64,000 nucleotides of DNA from Lapidilactobacillus achengensis (GCF_003946655.1 NZ_RHOV01000004.1:62001-126000), one strand, 5' to 3'; counted from the first letter of the stretch, positions 18,957 to 27,942 are shown. Numbers and translations are program-made. The notes: generated by a model from the sequence alone, not told the origin.

Positions 18957-19203
18957 TCGCCAAATTTTTGACTGGGGTGCGATTCTTTCTTATACAGGAC
19001 ATTACCAACAAATGCTATCCTTTTTGACTAATTTTAAACCATATCAGATTTCGGCAACAATGCCTCCATTGTTTGCTTGTCATTAATAAAGGACCTCTAA
19101 TTCAACAGTTCTTTGGAGGTAATGAAATATTGTCAAAAATCGTTGTGTTCATATGGATCCTGCCGTCTGAATTGCCAGGGCTGACACGAAAATAGATTAT
19201 TCG
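18957..19203. other. Intergenic region between glycerophosphodiesterase and PTS EIIC, no clear gene
   Basis: About 250 AT-rich bases. An AGGACCTC...GAGGT inverted repeat lies near 19090-19120. A TTG-started reading frame at 19131 (21 codons, with GGAGG upstream) opens MSKIVVFIWILP; it resembles nothing I recognise and stops before the EIIC promoter. Possibly a decayed gene. Confidence 0.4.
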
Positions 19204-19241
19204 TAAAAGCGCTTGCATATGTATATAACATGTTATATGAT
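19204..19241 (+). promoter_or_regulatory. PTS EIIC promoter with cre-like box and 16-bp palindromic operator
   Basis: TTGCAT at 19213-19218, 17 bp, TATGAT at 19236-19241. TAAAAGCGCTTGCA at 19204-19217 resembles a cre. The perfect palindrome ATATAACATGTTATAT at 19223-19238 fills the spacer and overlaps the -10 box, so a bound repressor would block polymerase. The same ACATGTTATAT core recurs at 21515-21525, pointing to the GntR/UTRA protein encoded between them. Confidence 0.8.
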
Positions 19242-19274
19242 CATTATGAACTGAACAAAGGAAGAAGGGTAACA

Positions 19275-20594
19275 ATGGATAAAATGACGTCTATTCTCGA
19301 AGATTAGTTTGTACCGGTTGCGGTTAAATTCGGGAATAATCGCTATGTGAAGGCCATTAGTAATGGCTTAATCATGACTATTCCACTGACAATTGTTGGT
19401 GGGATTAGCTTAGTTTTAGCCTCTCCACCGTATGATCCGAAGTTGATGCATGCGACCAACTTCTTTATGAAATTTATGGATGGCTGGTACAACTGGGCGG
19501 TAAGGAACAATTCTCAAATTATGGTCCCGTACAATATGACTATGGGCATCATGGCTGTATTTGTTGCGTTCTCGATTGCATTCTTCATGGCTAAAGAGTA
19601 TCAAAGCAAATATCCGGATCTCGATCCATTATCTAGTGCTATTATTTCCACAGTTGCATTCTTTACGATTGCAGGAGTTCTTGATAAATCAGGTGGGATA
19701 GATATGACCTATCTTGGGGTAAAGGGGTTCTTCACGGCCATGTTGGTGGGGATTGCATCTGTGGAGATCAACCGTGTTCTTCTCAAACATAATATCCGAA
19801 TCGTGATGCCCGATGGGGTGCCACCCGCGGTTAGTGCTACTTTTAGCGCGTTGATTCCAATGATTGTCAACGTTTTCTTATTTCATCTAATTAACATGGG
19901 AGTTGTATCTGCCTTTGGAAGTACGTTGCCACAGGCCATTATGAACGGATTAACCCCAGTGTTGAAAGGAACAGATAGCATTTGGTTTGTCATCCCAGTC
20001 ATGTTGGTATGTCACCTTTGCTGGTTGGTGGGAATTCATGGCGGTTCAATTACTGGTAGCCTAACTACGCTGGTCTACACATCAAACTTAGTGGCCAATG
20101 CTAACGCACATGCTGCAGGGAAACCACTGCCTTACGTTATGACCGGACCGCTTTCTGTCTATATTGTTGTGATGGGTGGTGCGGGAGCCACGTTAGGGCT
20201 TGCGCTTATGATGCTATTTAGCAAAGCAAAACAGCTTAAAACAATTGGGAGAATCGGAATATTGCCTTGTTTATTTGGAATTAACGAGCCTATTATTTTC
20301 GGAACACCGTTAATCTTGAACCCGTTGTTAGCTATTCCGTTTGTTATTACACCTATTGTCAATACACTGCTAGGGTTCTATGCTACTGCCTTTGGGTTAG
20401 TAGACCGAGCTTTTATTAATGTACCTTGGACATGTCCGCCATTCATTGGGTTGCCGCTTGCCACGATGGATATGCGTGCCATCATCCTAGTCTTTGTCGT
20501 CTTGGCGGTTGATATAGTTATCTATTATCCGTTCTTTAAGGCCTATGAAAAACAACTTCTTCTTGAAGAGGAGGATAACATTGAAGTTGCATGA
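19275..20594 (+). pseudogene. PTS EIIC, lactose/cellobiose family, interrupted by an in-frame TAG at codon 11
   Basis: From ATG 19275, after GGAAGAAGGG, the frame reads MDKMTSILED, then TAG at 19305-19307, then FVPVAVKFGNNRYVKAISNG and an intact EIIC of 428 more residues to 20594. Family members read ED-K/R-FVPVA at this point, so a single A-to-T change of AAG would give the stop. The remaining protein has the EIIC membrane segments and the loop motif GIHGGSITGS (~residue 255 from the original start) plus CLFGINEPIIFGTPLILNP (~335), the substrate-binding NEP motif. No EIIA or EIIB is nearby. Translation could restart downstream (GTG near 19344), but the first amphipathic helix would be lost. 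Probably inactive; the likely original substrate was diacetylchitobiose or another beta-disaccharide, given the neighbouring ChbG and GH4 genes. Confidence 0.85.
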
Positions 20595-20633
20595 TCTAGT
20601 TTCCGATTGACATCAGGTTGCATCAGGGCAACC

Positions 20634-20669
20634 AAAAAGCTCCTCGAGAAATTTCTCGAGGGGCTTTCG
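20634..20669 (+). terminator. Rho-independent terminator after EIIC
   Basis: AAAAAGCTCCTCGAGAAA (20634-20651) pairs with TTTCTCGAGGGGCTTT (20652-20667). Good stem, modest T tail; also near the 3' end of the convergent GntR gene. Confidence 0.85.
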
Positions 20670-20705
20670 TTGGCTGTAACGAACCTATCAGGACTTGGTT
20701 TTGGA

Positions 20706-21416
20706 TTAGCGGGATTGGTCTATATGAATTTTGAGTCGGTAGTTATCACTTCGGTGGTAAGCGATGGAATACTGAAAGGGCCGTCCGTCACTTAAGTAGT
20801 TTGTAGATTCAATTTTGAGGACGGCTGTTCCAGCGGGAACTTCGAGTAAAGCCGCAAGCTCATCATGAACAATATCTGGGAGAATTTCGTCATCGCTATC
20901 TGCAATGCGGTAGTGATCAACAGATTCAACATAACCAAAGATAGAATCTTCTAGAGCCTGATAAGATAAGTTAGGGAAGAGCTTAACTGGTAAATAACAG
21001 ATTTCAACAATAATCAGTCGCTCCTCAAAAAAACGTTGCCGAGTTACGTAGTATACCTGGTCATCGTTAGAGAGTGCAAGTTTCTTTCGGGCAATATCAT
21101 TTGGTCTTTCGACGCGAAAAGCGATGACCTTGTTCACGATGCCTTCGGGAACAAAGCTTGCGTGCAAGTCCTTGACCTCACTAAGTTCGTGTTCATAGCG
21201 TCGTTTGACAATATTGCCAAGTCCTTGGGCACTGACTACTAAGTGTTTTTCTTTCAAAATTTCGATTGCCTTGCGAACCGTGATTCGTGACACACTAAAC
21301 TGAGTCATTAATTGAGATTCTGACGGCAGTAGTTCCCCGTCCTGATAGACATCCTTTAGTATCTGCTTTTCAAGCGTCTGTGCAATTGAGCGGTATTTTG
21401 GAACGCGTGGATTCAT
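20706..21416 (-). CDS. GntR/UTRA-family repressor (NagR/YvoA-like)
   Basis: 236 residues. N-terminal winged helix (~1-70; YRSIAQTLEKQILKDVYQDG, LLPSESQLMTQFSVSRITVRKA) and a C-terminal UTRA effector domain (~90-236; ARKKLALSNDDQVYYVTRQRF, LIIVEICYLPVKLFPNL, AAGTAVLKIESTNYLSDGRPFQYSIAYHRSDNYRL). The HutC/NagR subgroup usually binds phosphorylated amino sugars. It lies between the EIIC gene and the divergent chbG-GH4 operon, and both promoters carry an ACATGTTATAT box, so it very likely represses both and responds to a sugar phosphate such as GlcNAc-6-P (inference). Confidence 0.92.
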   Translation of the reverse strand: MNPRVPKYRSIAQTLEKQILKDVYQDGELLPSESQLMTQFSVSRITVRKAIEILKEKHLVVSAQGLGNIVKRRYEHELSEVKDLHASFVPEGIVNKVIAFRVERPNDIARKKLALSNDDQVYYVTRQRFFEERLIIVEICYLPVKLFPNLSYQALEDSIFGYVESVDHYRIADSDDEILPDIVHDELAALLEVPAGTAVLKIESTNYLSDGRPFQYSIAYHRSDNYRLKIHIDQSR

Positions 21417-21499
21417 CTGCGAGCCTCCAATGGTTGTTAACTTATACTTGAATTGTACAAGACATTTATAAGATAGGCTAGTTATTTTTTAAAAAGAGC

Positions 21500-21528
21500 T
21501 TGCGCCCGATAGATACATGTTATATACT
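21500..21528 (+). promoter_or_regulatory. Promoter and operator of the chbG-GH4-ROK-nanE operon
   Basis: TTGCGC at 21500-21505, 17 bp, TATACT at 21523-21528. ATACATGTTATAT at 21513-21525 is an imperfect copy of the operator upstream of EIIC and overlaps the -10 box. The rest of the 240-bp divergent region (21417-21664) is AT-rich with nothing else recognised. Confidence 0.72.
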
Positions 21529-21664
21529 TGTTATGAAATTTAAGGAATTTCTTTGTATCAAGAATGAGGATATAAGTTTGGTCCATGGTTTAATGTCTTG
21601 ATAACCGTGGACAAAAGAGAAATGATACTTAAAATGATTAGGTATTGGATGAAAGGTGACAGAT

Positions 21665-22450
21665 TTGACGACAAAAATAATTTTTAACGCAGATGATTTT
21701 GGTTATTGTAACTCTGTTAACTATGCTATCTTGGATTGTTTCAAGGCAGGATTATTGAAGTCAACGACGTTAATGGCTAACATGCCAGGCTTTAATCAGG
21801 CCGTTCAGATAGCCAAGGCGAATCCAGCACTGGGGGTAGGAGTACACCTTACTCTAACCTGTGGTACACCGCTGACTGATGTTCCAACTTTGATTGTGCC
21901 AGAAACAGGTAAGTTTAAGCGTATCTCGTTTTACAATCATGGCGACTTTACGGTGAGTGAGGATGAGATCTATCAGGAGTTGAAAGGCCAGATCGAAAAG
22001 GTTATCGCAACGGGTATTTACCCAACTCATTTCGATTCTCACCAGCATATTCATACAATGGGAAGTGTTGTACCAATTGTGGAAGAGTTAGCGAGTGAGT
22101 ATAGGGTACCAATTCGTAATCATGATTCGGTGCGTGGAACACATTTTGTGACCAGTGGATTCACGATGGTTATGGATGATTACTCGATGAGGATTACGCC
22201 AGATAGTTATGAATCATTACGTGATCAGTTTGTACACGACCTTGTGGAGGAAGCTACACAATATAATACTTTTGAAGTGATGACGCATCCTGGCTATTTG
22301 GAATATTTTGTTTTTCAGAATTCGTCCTTCACGACACCTCGGGCAATTGACGCAGCGTTCTTACAAGATCCTATTGTGATTAACGCGATTAAAAATAGCG
22401 ACTTTGAAATTACCGATTTTAAAAACATTGGAGGGTCACATCATGAGTAA
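21665..22450 (+). CDS. chbG: ChbG/YdjC-type carbohydrate deacetylase
   Basis: About 261 residues. I favour TTG 21665, 8 nt after AAAGG; GTG 21656 in the same frame overlaps that site. KIIFNADDFGYCNSVN gives the catalytic Asp pair of the ADDFG motif; GVGVHLTLTCGTPL supplies the metal His of the HxxL motif; THFDSHQHIHTMG carries the second His cluster; FEVMTHPGYL closes the site. YdjC enzymes remove one acetyl group from diacetylchitobiose (or its 6-phosphate) before GH4 cleavage. The stop overlaps the GH4 start by 8 bp, so translation is coupled. This pairing with GH4 mirrors the E. coli chb operon. Confidence 0.92.
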   Translation: MTTKIIFNADDFGYCNSVNYAILDCFKAGLLKSTTLMANMPGFNQAVQIAKANPALGVGVHLTLTCGTPLTDVPTLIVPETGKFKRISFYNHGDFTVSEDEIYQELKGQIEKVIATGIYPTHFDSHQHIHTMGSVVPIVEELASEYRVPIRNHDSVRGTHFVTSGFTMVMDDYSMRITPDSYESLRDQFVHDLVEEATQYNTFEVMTHPGYLEYFVFQNSSFTTPRAIDAAFLQDPIVINAIKNSDFEITDFKNIGGSHHE

Positions 22451-23771
22451 AGAAGCAGTGATTGTCGCAATTGCAGGTGGGGGGAGTACGTTTACTCCGG
22501 GAATTGTTAACGCGTTGCTAAGTGGGTTGGACCGCTTTCCAGTAGTAGAGATTCGTCTCTACGATATTGATGGGTCACGGGTCGAGTTAATGGGTGGCCT
22601 AATCAAACGGATCATTGAAATAAGTAAAGCTTTGATCAAAGTGATGGTTACCACTGATGGAAAAGAAGCTTTCACTGGTGTTGACTTTGTATTTTCCCAG
22701 ATTCGTGCAGGCGGGTTGAAGATGCGGGAAGTAGATGAAAAAATTCCACTGAAGTATGGTGCGATAGGTCAAGAAACGTGTGGTGCTGGTGGCTTCTCAT
22801 ATGGATTTCGAACAATGAAAGCTTTTATTCCACTGGTTAAGATGATTTATTCTTATGCTCCGGATGCTTGGATTTTGAACTATACCAACCCTGAGTCGAT
22901 TGTGGCGGAAATTATCCGCCGCACTTTTCCGAAGGCGAAGATCATCAACGCTTGTGATATGACAATTTCACTGGAAGAAACAATGGCTGAAAATCTGGGC
23001 TATAATCGTGACGATTTTGTCCCTGAGTATTATGGGCTGAATCATTTTGGTTGGTATCGCAAGATTTATGACAAGTCCTTACAACGCGATATATTGCCCG
23101 AAATCCTTGAGAAAATCTCTGGTAAGGGGCTGGAGCTCCATGAGTTTCAAGCTGATGATGAATCTTGGCAAGCTACCTACAAAATGTTGGGCCGTATGAT
23201 TGCCGATTTTCCGGGATATTTTCCGAACAGCTACTTTGAATACTATCTATATTCGGATCAGGTATTGGCTAAGTCGGACAAGAACTATACACGAGCAAAT
23301 GAAGTAATGGATTCTCGAGAGAGAGATGTTTACTCGCTGGCTCGGGAAATTCAAGAGAATCCCATGACGCCAATACCTAAAGCCGAGAAGAGCAAGCACG
23401 GACAGTACATTGTGGATATGGCCGTTTCTATATTGAATGACTCACATGACCGCTTTCTACTAATTGTACCAAATGAAGGTTCTATCGAGAATGTTCGCTC
23501 GGATGCTGTAGTTGAAGTTCCTGCATATGTTGGTGCTACAGGTGTAGAATCTATCACTATGGGGAAAATCCCAGACTTTCATAAGGGATTAATTGAGGCA
23601 CAGTGCGCAGCGGAGAAACTGCTAGTTGATGCTTTTGTTGAGCAGGATTACTATAAGGCCTTGCAAGCCTTTACTTTGAATCAAGCAGTTCCATCAGCAA
23701 CTGTGGCCAAGAAGTGTTTGGATGAATTCATTATAGCCAATGGAGACTACTGGCCGGAGCTTCATAAGTAG
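22443..23771 (+). CDS. chbF: GH4 6-phospho-beta-glycosidase (ChbF-like)
   Basis: 442 residues from ATG 22443 after GGAGGG. The Rossmann start IVAIAGGGSTFTPGIVNALL binds NAD+; FSQIRAGGLKMREVDEKIP and GQETCGAGGFSYGFRT are GH4 signatures; NYTNPESIVAE, INACDMT (the metal Cys) and YYGLNHFGWY (the metal His) complete the Mn/NAD redox-elimination site. NYTRANEVMDSRERDVY is typical of the 6-phospho-beta branch. The partner chbG suggests mono-deacetylated chitobiose-6-phosphate as substrate. A nearby ROK kinase could provide the 6-phosphate if PTS uptake is lost (inference). Confidence 0.93.
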   Translation: MSKEAVIVAIAGGGSTFTPGIVNALLSGLDRFPVVEIRLYDIDGSRVELMGGLIKRIIEISKALIKVMVTTDGKEAFTGVDFVFSQIRAGGLKMREVDEKIPLKYGAIGQETCGAGGFSYGFRTMKAFIPLVKMIYSYAPDAWILNYTNPESIVAEIIRRTFPKAKIINACDMTISLEETMAENLGYNRDDFVPEYYGLNHFGWYRKIYDKSLQRDILPEILEKISGKGLELHEFQADDESWQATYKMLGRMIADFPGYFPNSYFEYYLYSDQVLAKSDKNYTRANEVMDSRERDVYSLAREIQENPMTPIPKAEKSKHGQYIVDMAVSILNDSHDRFLLIVPNEGSIENVRSDAVVEVPAYVGATGVESITMGKIPDFHKGLIEAQCAAEKLLVDAFVEQDYYKALQAFTLNQAVPSATVAKKCLDEFIIANGDYWPELHK

Positions 23772-23779
23772 GTGGCCGT

Positions 23780-24643
23780 ATGAAACTATATTTGGCCATT
23801 GACATCGGTGGTACGGCTATCAAATATGGCCTTATTAGTGCGCAGGGCGTCTTAGTAGACCGGCGGATAACTCCCAGTCTTGCGAGCAAAGGGGGACCAG
23901 CGTTACTTGAACAGGTGAGTTCGTTGATTAGGCAGTCGCGGGAGACAGCCGATGTGACCGGAATTGCGCTCTGTTCGGCAGGGCAGATTGATTCGGCCAC
24001 TGGGATAGTTCGCTATGCAGGCCCAACGATTCCTCGTTATACAGGCATGAACTTGTTTGAATCGTTACGGCCGGTTGCAGCTGGGGTGCCAATTTCGGTT
24101 GAGAACGATGTAAACTGCGCACTGATGGCCGAACTTGATCAAAGACCGGGAGCGGTTATTATGGCTACCATTGGGACAGGCATAGGCGGTGCGATGGCAT
24201 TAGATGGGCGGCTGATTCGTAGTCGCAATTGTGCGATGGGTGAGATTGGTTACCTTAACTTGCCAACAGGGAAATTTCAAGATTTAGCTTCGATGACGGC
24301 GCTGGTACATCAAGTTCAAATTGCATTGCCAAGTATACAATGGAATGGGCAGTTGGTATTTGAACATGCGACTGAACCGGTTATCCACAATATTCTGACT
24401 ACTTACTTTGCAACCTTGGCCCAAGGTTTTAGACAGATACTTAGCATTTTTGCGGCGGATCAGTTGATTATTGGTGGTGGTGTAGCAGAGAATCCTCTGT
24501 TTGTTTCACGACTCAAGCATGAACTGAAAAAGCAGTTGCCAGAATATTTACGTGATACGCTCACACTTATGCCAGCAAAACATGGTAATGATGCGGGGGT
24601 GATTGGGGCGCTGTGCTGGCACTTGGATTCAACTGGTAAATGA
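23780..24643 (+). CDS. ROK-family sugar kinase, zinc-motif-less
   Basis: 287 residues. YLAIDIGGTAIKYGLI is the ATP phosphate-binding loop, VENDVNCALMAEL (~107-119) holds the catalytic Asp, IGTGIGGAMALDG the second phosphate loop, and LIIGGGVAENPLF the C-terminal ROK signature. The usual CxCGxxGCxE zinc cluster is absent (EIGYLNLPTGKFQDLASM at that place), as in some ManNAc and beta-glucoside kinases. It lies 8 bp after GH4 and just before nanE, so ManNAc kinase is one reading. A BglK-like disaccharide kinase feeding GH4 is the other. It is closely similar in layout to the ROK gene at 38124-39044. Confidence 0.88.
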   Translation: MKLYLAIDIGGTAIKYGLISAQGVLVDRRITPSLASKGGPALLEQVSSLIRQSRETADVTGIALCSAGQIDSATGIVRYAGPTIPRYTGMNLFESLRPVAAGVPISVENDVNCALMAELDQRPGAVIMATIGTGIGGAMALDGRLIRSRNCAMGEIGYLNLPTGKFQDLASMTALVHQVQIALPSIQWNGQLVFEHATEPVIHNILTTYFATLAQGFRQILSIFAADQLIIGGGVAENPLFVSRLKHELKKQLPEYLRDTLTLMPAKHGNDAGVIGALCWHLDSTGK

Positions 24644-24716
24644 ATAATGGACTGGTGGGGGCATGAAGTGGCCTACGTGAATCTTTGCCCTTCATAATCG
24701 TATAAAGGAGCATAGC

Positions 24717-25409
24717 ATGAAAAAAGTAGATTTTTTGACGCAAGTTCGAGGGAAATTGATTGTCTCCTGCCAAGCATTATCTGGTGAACCCATGTATGCC
24801 GAGCGTGGTGGGGTGATGCCGCTATTTGCTAAAGCTGCATTCCGAGCAGGTGCAGCGGCCATTCGGGCCAATTCTGTTCGTGATATATTAGAAATTAAAG
24901 CGGCAGTGGCTCTTCCTGTGATTGGCATTATAAAACGGGATTATCCTCCCGAAGCGCAATATATTACGCCAACAATGCGAGAGGTGGACGAACTCGTCGC
25001 GACCCAGGTCGAAGTCATCGCGCTTGACTGCACTCTAAGTAAGCGACACGACGGGCAGTCCATTAAAACGTTCATTGCAGCCATTAAAAAGAAATATCCA
25101 AGTCAGCTTTTGATGGCGGATATTTCAACTCTTGAGGAGGGTATACAGGCGTGGGAAGCTGGGGTTGATTTCGTCAGTACAACAATGAGTGGGTATACAG
25201 CAGAAAGTGTGGCACATGATGGACCGGATTTTCAGCTTATCCAAGACTTGGTCAATGCTGGAATCGACGTAATTGCAGAAGGCAAGATTCATACTCCTAT
25301 GCAGGCCAAACGAGTGCAAGCACTGGGACCTGTGGCAATGGTGGTAGGTAGTGCGATTACACGCCCACTTGAAATTGCTACGCGCTTTGTTCAAGCGATT
25401 GAGGAGTAG
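24717..25409 (+). CDS. nanE: N-acetylmannosamine-6-phosphate 2-epimerase
   Basis: 230 residues, the family length. It opens [20 protein letters not shown], followed by [32 protein letters not shown] (the catalytic Lys/Asp region), [22 protein letters not shown] and [16 protein letters not shown]: the whole NanE TIM barrel. It converts ManNAc-6-P to GlcNAc-6-P, which enters glycolysis through NagA and NagB encoded elsewhere. There is no sialic acid lyase or transporter here, so the ManNAc-6-P source is unclear; phosphorylation of ManNAc by the ROK kinase upstream would supply it. Ribosome site AAAGGAG. Confidence 0.95.
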   Translation: MKKVDFLTQVRGKLIVSCQALSGEPMYAERGGVMPLFAKAAFRAGAAAIRANSVRDILEIKAAVALPVIGIIKRDYPPEAQYITPTMREVDELVATQVEVIALDCTLSKRHDGQSIKTFIAAIKKKYPSQLLMADISTLEEGIQAWEAGVDFVSTTMSGYTAESVAHDGPDFQLIQDLVNAGIDVIAEGKIHTPMQAKRVQALGPVAMVVGSAITRPLEIATRFVQAIEE

Positions 25410-25411
25410 CC

Positions 25412-26932
25412 GTGAAGAAAATTATCTATGTGCCGCTTGATGAGCGTCCGTGTAATTTGGAATATGTTCGGCGCCGGACTATGTCATTAGAACAAATTGA
25501 AGTGACTGTATTGCCAAGAGAGTTCTTGGGAAATAAAAAAATCGCCGGAGATGTGGTTGCTATTCGCCACTGGTTGCAAGAGATGATTCAAACAGCCGAC
25601 TACCTTTTACTCAGTGCTGAAACGTTAATATATGGCGGTTTGCTACCGTCTCGGATTCACCATTTAGACCAGGCAGAAATTAAGCACTATCAGGATTTTT
25701 TGATTGCAATCAAACAGGCACGCCCGGAACTTAAGATTTACGTTGAGAATCTGATAATGCGTGCGCCACGATACAATAGCTCGGAGGAAGAACCCGAGTA
25801 CTATCAAACATATGGTCAGCAGATTTTTGAATTTGGTTGGCTAAAAGACAAAGCCAACCAAGAAACGCTATCGATTGAGGAAACCGACACGCTCCTGCGA
25901 CTTCGAGAAGTATTGCCAAAACAAGTAGTGAGTGACTATGAAACACGCCGTGCATTTAACGTACGAGTTAATTTTGCCAATCTTAAACTTGTGGAGTCTC
26001 ACGTTATTGACCTGCTGATGATTCCACAGGATGACTCGGCCTTATACGGGTATACGGCCGTTGACCAACACGAAGTTTACGGCGAAATACGCCAACGGCG
26101 GTTGCAACAACGGGTATTGGTACATCCAGGCGCCGATGAAGCTGGGTATACTTTGCTAGCTCGGGCGATTCAGGATATTCAGCGGCGACCAGATAAAGTA
26201 TATGTACTCTATGCCAGCCCCTTTGGCGCACAGATTGTGCCATTATATGAAGATCGGCCTCTATCAATCAGTGTTGAGGCGCACCTTTTAGCGGCAGGCT
26301 GTGAGATTGTGACTACTTCTACTGATGCTGATTGGGTTCTTGCTGTTAATACGCCAGGGGCAACCATGCAGGAAGCTAGCGCTCAAATCATTCATCGTGA
26401 TCACACGTATGATACTTATCGAAATAGTCGTGCATTTGTGGCTGATATTACTAAACTACTTCGAGTAGGCAAGCCTGTTGCACTTGCGGATAGTGCGTAT
26501 GCAAATGGTGGGGATTTAGAGCTTCTCGAAATGTTAGATCAAACCGACGCATTAGTATCATTAAAGGCATATCGTGGATGGAATACTAATTGTAATTCTG
26601 TGGGTAGCACAATTGGAGAGGCAGTGCTTGACCGCCACTGTACACAAACATCGTCGCTGTTATGGTCGGTACTTGATGATGGGCTATATCAGGCACTGGT
26701 TCGACAGGAAATTGTTCGAAAAGTATTACCTAACTTTGGCGGGGATGCCGCTCACCTTGTTGGACAAGAGGAGTTCATTGCCCAAAAAACGGTGGAATTT
26801 CTTAAGGATGAGGCGATTAAACGAATTCCGAATTTATACCATGGACAAGATTTTATAGTATCATTTCCATGGCATCGAGTATTTGAAATTGAGATAACCC
26901 AGTTATCCTACGGGCTGGAATATTCTGACTGA
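25412..26932 (+). CDS. DUF4127 family protein
   Basis: 506 residues, starting with GTG 2 bp after nanE and so translationally coupled. The opening IIYVPLDERPCNLEYVRR (PLDERP is the family hallmark), YLLLSAETLIYGGLLPSRIH, ENLIMRAPRYNS, LLMIPQDDSALYG, VLVHPGADEAGYTLLAR and ALADSAYANGGDLELLEML are the conserved blocks. The His/Asp/Glu-rich blocks suggest a metal- or sugar-binding enzyme, but no activity is established that I know of. It has no signal peptide or membrane segment. Its place as the last gene of an amino-sugar operon makes a role with GlcNAc/ManNAc derivatives likely, and it is a good candidate for biochemical surprise. Confidence 0.88.
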   Translation: MKKIIYVPLDERPCNLEYVRRRTMSLEQIEVTVLPREFLGNKKIAGDVVAIRHWLQEMIQTADYLLLSAETLIYGGLLPSRIHHLDQAEIKHYQDFLIAIKQARPELKIYVENLIMRAPRYNSSEEEPEYYQTYGQQIFEFGWLKDKANQETLSIEETDTLLRLREVLPKQVVSDYETRRAFNVRVNFANLKLVESHVIDLLMIPQDDSALYGYTAVDQHEVYGEIRQRRLQQRVLVHPGADEAGYTLLARAIQDIQRRPDKVYVLYASPFGAQIVPLYEDRPLSISVEAHLLAAGCEIVTTSTDADWVLAVNTPGATMQEASAQIIHRDHTYDTYRNSRAFVADITKLLRVGKPVALADSAYANGGDLELLEMLDQTDALVSLKAYRGWNTNCNSVGSTIGEAVLDRHCTQTSSLLWSVLDDGLYQALVRQEIVRKVLPNFGGDAAHLVGQEEFIAQKTVEFLKDEAIKRIPNLYHGQDFIVSFPWHRVFEIEITQLSYGLEYSD

Positions 26933-27025
26933 AATTGATTGGTTAAGTGCGCCGCGCGACAAACAAGGTATTATCCGTATCAACGGGTGATATCTGTTTT
27001 CGCACTTCAACCTTTTGTTTAAATT

Positions 27026-27072
27026 AAAAGAGAGTATCAATACCAGCGGATGGGTATTGGTACTCTCTTTTG
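27026..27072. terminator. Bidirectional terminator between the DUF4127 and AraC genes
   Basis: A 19-bp stem, 27026-27044 with 27053-27071, one G-T wobble, A and T flanks on both strands. It serves the convergent genes. Confidence 0.92.
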
Positions 27073-27102
27073 TTGAATCATTAATTAGGTGCCAGTCTCG
27101 CC

Positions 27103-27876
27103 TTAAATTTGATGTAAGATGCGGTATTTCTGTGGGCACACACCAATATACTTTGAAAATAGTCGAGATAAATAGAAACCATTCGAAAGACCACATTTCT
27201 CTGCTATATCGTCTAATGTCCAATTTGTTTCGAGAAGTAACTTTTGGGCATGGCGGACTCTGACCATATTTCGGTATTCGATTGGAGTGTATCCAGTGGT
27301 ACTTTTGAATTTTCTGGAAAAATAGCTGGGTGTGATACAAAGGCGGGCAGCAATTTCACTAATTGAGATCGCATCATCATTTGATATCTTACCAAGGAAG
27401 TTGATTGCATCACGAATCAAAGGGTCTTTGTATGGGATATTGAATTGATTGATGGCAGGATTACAGTTGGTTATTATTGCTAGCATTATTAAGTCTTGAA
27501 GAACGGTTTTCCTGTATTCTTTTGAAAAGCTAGATGTATCATATGGAAATTTACATAGAATTGCCGCAGTTGACAGGATGCGTTGCTTATCGATTAAGGT
27601 GACAGGGAGTGAATTGATGTAGGGGCTGTCACCGTGAAAAGAAAATCTGAAGAAATGGAAGGTAAGTTTTTCTTTGATACAGCGCTCAAATTCTACATAA
27701 GGTGGGCAAATAATAATACTCCCTCGACTTGCCGTCCCGGATTGACCTTGAATTTTATAATTACAACTGCCGTACTCAATCAAATAAATGATCCATTGTG
27801 GGTCGGTGTCTTTTTCGAGTAGAAAGCGTTGTTTCCCTTCCCAATATACGTATTGGTTAATCTCTGGATCGAACAA
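27103..27876 (-). CDS. AraC-family transcriptional regulator of the FAD/ABC cluster
   Basis: 257 residues, TTG start after AGGAGG. The N-terminal cupin (~15-90; WIIYLIEYGSCNYKIQGQ, IIICPPYVEFERC) is followed by two C-terminal helix-turn-helix units (AISISEIAARLCITPSYFSRKF, TLDDIAEKCGLSNGFYLSRLF) and the closing YIGVCPQKYR. It is divergent from the FAD oxidoreductase-ABC operon with 112 bp between, so it is almost certainly the local activator, sensing the imported compound. AT-rich. Ligand unknown. Confidence 0.92.
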   Translation of the reverse strand: MFDPEINQYVYWEGKQRFLLEKDTDPQWIIYLIEYGSCNYKIQGQSGTASRGSIIICPPYVEFERCIKEKLTFHFFRFSFHGDSPYINSLPVTLIDKQRILSTAAILCKFPYDTSSFSKEYRKTVLQDLIMLAIITNCNPAINQFNIPYKDPLIRDAINFLGKISNDDAISISEIAARLCITPSYFSRKFKSTTGYTPIEYRNMVRVRHAQKLLLETNWTLDDIAEKCGLSNGFYLSRLFSKYIGVCPQKYRILHQI

Positions 27877-27928
27877 TATTTTTCCTCCTAGGACAAAAAA
27901 GTATATATATTAACAAATACAGTCCATA

Positions 27929-27942
27929 TGAAAGCGCAAACA
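27929..27942 (+). promoter_or_regulatory. cre box upstream of the FAD oxidoreductase operon
   Basis: TGAAAGCGCAAACA fits the CcpA consensus. TATAAC at 27959-27964 may be the -10 box; no good -35 is visible, as expected for an AraC-activated promoter. Confidence 0.7.

Noticed and set aside
19131-19196. 21-codon TTG frame upstream of EIIC as a leader peptide or EIIB remnant
   Set aside because: No similarity to EIIB, and it stops before the EIIC promoter, so it cannot be an EIIC leader.
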